From IMG/VR virus record IMGVR_UViG_3300022208_000022, positions 1 to 29,860 of that record: a stretch of DNA of 29,860 bases; one strand, written 5' to 3'. The position numbers were made by a program, and so were the translations under genes. Below, piece by piece: positions 28,192 through 29,860 of the stretch; the stretch's first letter is position 1, and each line of letters opens with the position of its first letter. This DNA is from a virus. Below the pieces are notes generated by a model, which was not told where the DNA came from, ran no database searches, and was given only the letters and a program-made list of their open reading frames with translations.

Positions 28192-29258
28192 GCGGTGCCC
28201 CTCGCTGGATGTGCCGCGCACGGCGCGAAGATTTTGGCACGCACCACCGCGCGCGCCTGCACGCCCACATCCGGGAATGCCCGCCGCACCGCTTCACGCA
28301 CGGGAGCGGTGAACTGTTTTTGGATGCGATCGGCAAAGTAGGTGTTTGGCGCACAGACCACGATAAGGCCGCTTTGCACGGATTTCAGTTCCAGCGTGCG
28401 CGCCCACGCCGCCGAATCATCCCCTGGCAGGGTCTCGGCCATCGCGGCCCGCTCCAGCACCCATTCCGGCGTGTCCTCGGCCCGCGGCTCGCAGGTGCAG
28501 CGCGGTGCTACCGGAGCCGTGGCCCGTTCCTCCGTGGATTGTTTGCGTTCGTCCAGCCAGCATTGGTTTCGCAGCCACTTGTCGGGGTAGGGGATGTATT
28601 GCCCGCCGTCCCGCCGCCAGTCGCGTGATTCCCGCTGCCAGGCTAGCGCCGTCAGCATCGCCTGGACGATTTCCGAGGTTGGCTTGAGCCGCCTCCACAC
28701 TTTTTCCGCGCCCGCCTTGGCGACTTTACGCGGATACGCCACCCAGAACGCTTCAAACCCCCCCACCCCCGGCGAAGCCGGGGAAGTAGGATCTGTAGTT
28801 GAATCTGTAGTTGAATCTGTAGTTGAATCGGGTGGCGTGGTGTCACCCCTAACAGTCGAATTTGTCACCCCGCTCGCGACACCATGCCGCTCCGCTATTG
28901 ACACCGTGTCACCCCGCGCAACACGGGGCGGCAAATTGTCACCCCGATTGTCACCCCGCTCTGGTGTCGGCTTTGCGGCCCTGGGAAGCGCGGCGATGGC
29001 CTCCAAGTCAAGGCGGTACTCGGTGGGCCGGTGGTCCCCAGCGTCACGGACGGCGACGATCAACCCCCGCGCCCGGAACATTTTCAGGTGCCGCTGCACG
29101 GTGCGCGGGTTGTGGCCCGTTTTTTGGGCCAGGGTATCCACGCTTTCAAAATAGCCGCGGCCCTCATCGTTCACCCGGTTGGCCATCTGGTGCAGCGTCC
29201 ATTTTGGGCCGGGCGGCAAGGACGTGTTGTCCACAATGCTCATGACCTCAATGCTCAT
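28188..29258 (-). CDS. Replication initiator (lambda O-like role)
   Basis: This is 356 aa from ATG 29258, overlapping the previous stop (ATGA). A winged-helix domain lies at about residues 17-90: WTLHQMANRVNDEGRGYFES, then LAQKTGHNPRTVQRHLKMFR and ARGLIV. A low-complexity linker (about 97-168) has repeated RGDN/RGDT and DSTT units encoded by the iterons. Next is a helical domain, GFEAFWVAYPRKVAKAGAEK then YPDKWLRNQCWLDE, seen in phage replication proteins. The C-terminal part, LIVVCAPNTYFADRIQKQF, resembles the DnaA N-terminal-type interaction domain. It probably binds the iterons in its own gene and recruits the host replisome. Longer starts upstream lie within neighbouring genes. Confidence 0.75.
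   Translation of the reverse strand: MSIEVMSIVDNTSLPPGPKWTLHQMANRVNDEGRGYFESVDTLAQKTGHNPRTVQRHLKMFRARGLIVAVRDAGDHRPTEYRLDLEAIAALPRAAKPTPERGDNRGDNLPPRVARGDTVSIAERHGVASGVTNSTVRGDTTPPDSTTDSTTDSTTDPTSPASPGVGGFEAFWVAYPRKVAKAGAEKVWRRLKPTSEIVQAMLTALAWQRESRDWRRDGGQYIPYPDKWLRNQCWLDERKQSTEERATAPVAPRCTCEPRAEDTPEWVLERAAMAETLPGDDSAAWARTLELKSVQSGLIVVCAPNTYFADRIQKQFTAPVREAVRRAFPDVGVQARAVVRAKIFAPCAAHPARGTA
28767..28783. other. Hairpin next to the origin repeats
   Basis: CCCCGGC (28767-28773) and GCCGGGG (28777-28783) form a perfect 7-bp stem with a GAA loop, 9 bp from the 12-mer repeats. Within the coding strand it lies in the Pro/Ser/Gly linker of the initiator. Confidence 0.5.
28793..28828. repeat. Three perfect 12-bp repeats, candidate unwinding element
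   Basis: CTGTAGTTGAAT occurs three times head to tail (28793-28804, 28805-28816, 28817-28828). It is AT-richer than the surrounding gene and encodes the DSTT repeats. Position next to the iterons fits the AT-rich 12/13-mers that melt first in many replication origins. Confidence 0.6.
28841..28957. repeat. Iterons: five copies of TGTCACCCC in the initiator gene (candidate ori)
   Basis: Exact copies lie at 28841-28849, 28863-28871, 28907-28915, 28937-28945 and 28949-28957, all in the same orientation. Most are followed by G. Repeated sites inside the linker of the initiator gene are the arrangement of lambda ori in gene O. The spacing is uneven (22, 44, 30, 12 bp). Confidence 0.7.
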
Positions 29259-29458
29259 GGCCCGCCCCCTGCCGCGTTCGTCACTTTGCGCTGCTCCGCC
29301 TTGGCCTGGAACGCCTCTTCGGTCAGGCCGGTGTAATGCAGGATGGTGTTCTTGCTGGGGGCTGCGCCGCCCGCGTCGGCGGAATAGCTGGCCGCCAATT
29401 CCCGCAGCAACGCCTTTTGTTCCACCTTGTTCAAGCCGCGCCTCCATCCATGGTTCAC
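29255..29458 (-). CDS. Small early protein, function unknown
   Basis: This is 67 aa from GTG 29458, which overlaps the HNH stop as GTGA. Its own stop overlaps the initiator ATG, so three genes are chained. The frame is open upstream, but that part lies inside the HNH gene. The sequence (NKVEQKALLRELAASYSADA, then TILHYTGLTEEAFQAKAEQR) is helical. No family is recognised. Confidence 0.6.
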   Translation of the reverse strand: MNHGWRRGLNKVEQKALLRELAASYSADAGGAAPSKNTILHYTGLTEEAFQAKAEQRKVTNAAGGGP

Positions 29459-29860
29459 CGCCGCTGATACCATTTCTTCCCCGGCGCACGGCGCGTCCGG
29501 GTGCGAATCCGCGCGGCGGTTTTTTGCGCGTGACAAAACACGCAGCGCACAACCGCATTGTCCAGGGTAGGCTCGCCACCGTCCGCGTCCTCTCGGTCGT
29601 GATCCACCTCCAACAACGTCGGGTCCGTGCCCGTCAGCTTGTAGCGCGTTACGAACCGCAGGAACGCCCGCGGTGATTTCTTCGCGGCAAGCACCAGGGA
29701 ATCCCGAATCTCGGCCAGGACTGCTTTCGTCGCGCCCCCCCCCCAATGGAGTAGACCCAAGCCCAGGGTGTCGAGTTGCGCGCGAAACTCTTGCCATTCG
29801 GCGCTGACGCCGCATTGATCGTCCTGGCAGCGGAACTCCGCCCGCTCCACCGCCGTGCGT
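29455..29860 (-). CDS. HNH endonuclease, main part (N-terminus at 1-180)
   Basis: The frame is open to the window end and continues at 180-1 through the terminal repeat, giving about 149 aa in all. The C-terminal half carries the HNH signature: LEVDHDREDADGG with the first His, Asn in LDNAVVR, and a CVFCH-AQK block with a Cys pair and the final His. The first Cys pair (CQDDQC) lies near the N-terminus. Such proteins nick or cut DNA with a metal ion. This one sits in the early operon between the CII-like and replication genes, not beside the terminase. The GTG at 29850 is internal coding (TTG in the other copy), not the true start. A G10 run encodes Trp-Gly-Gly-Gly. Confidence 0.82.
   Translation of the reverse strand, partial: RTAVERAEFRCQDDQCGVSAEWQEFRAQLDTLGLGLLHWGGGATKAVLAEIRDSLVLAAKKSPRAFLRFVTRYKLTGTDPTLLEVDHDREDADGGEPTLDNAVVRCVFCHAQKTAARIRTRTRRAPGKKWYQRR
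29725..29860. repeat. Terminal direct repeat, right copy
   Basis: Matches 1-136 except at two positions (see left copy). It marks the circular or terminally redundant joint of the genome. Confidence 0.93.

Noticed and set aside
28188-29579. Extended 463-aa version of the replication initiator
   Set aside because: The extra N-terminal residues are an out-of-frame reading of the HNH and 67-aa genes. ATG 29258 with ATGA overlap is the natural start.

Overview
The window is best read as the complete genome of a temperate, P22-like podovirus (or an excised prophage) assembled from a circular or terminally redundant molecule. Bases 1-136 recur at 29725-29860 with two mismatches, so the unique genome is about 29.72 kb and one HNH gene runs across the joint. 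The DNA is GC-rich. Genes are tightly packed with many ATGA/TGATG stop-start overlaps, and almost all lie on the minus strand. No rRNA or tRNA was seen. Two lipoprotein signal sequences suggest a Gram-negative host, but the host cannot be named from sequence alone.

Immunity and early control (1-2450). A plus-strand XRE-family repressor (1321-1989) diverges from a short minus-strand operon: a ribbon-helix-helix-like protein in the Cro position, then a 74-aa protein, then a strong intrinsic terminator at 680-715. Beyond it lie a CII-like (CP76-type) regulator, the HNH protein, and across the joint a 67-aa protein and a replication initiator. This order recalls lambda cro-tR1-cII-O. The initiator gene contains five TGTCACCCC iterons, three perfect 12-bp repeats and a hairpin in its linker region, and is probably the replication origin. 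It is followed by a 78-aa protein, a ParB-family protein without its nuclease domain, and a small zinc-knuckle gene broken by an in-frame TAA.

Accessory region (2095-7771). A second small regulator is flanked by ACGATC-type sites. Two plus-strand lipoproteins follow, the second with a Rap1a/Tai-like C-terminal half. Next comes a 2.6-kb, more AT-rich IS1595-family transposon (3672-6293, 24-bp terminal inverted repeats) carrying a transposase, a P63C-domain protein, a solitary Cas2-like (SinR-type) protein and a hairpin-rich intergenic segment. It sits 27 bp upstream of a tyrosine integrase, which is followed by a probable attP region.

Late module (26158 down to 7772, all minus strand). The gene order matches P22: small terminase, large terminase, portal, (98 aa), scaffold, coat, (74 aa), gp4-like adaptor, gp10-like stabiliser, a protein in the gp26 position, three ejection or internal virion proteins, and tail fibre/spike. 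A DUF4376-like protein, a CHAP-type endolysin and three small membrane proteins (holin/spanin candidates) complete it. The scaffold-coat gap can form two mutually exclusive hairpins.

Most notable points: the passenger-carrying transposon, the origin inside the initiator gene, the DGWEQF motif shared by a lipoprotein and an ejection protein, and the truncated ParB.
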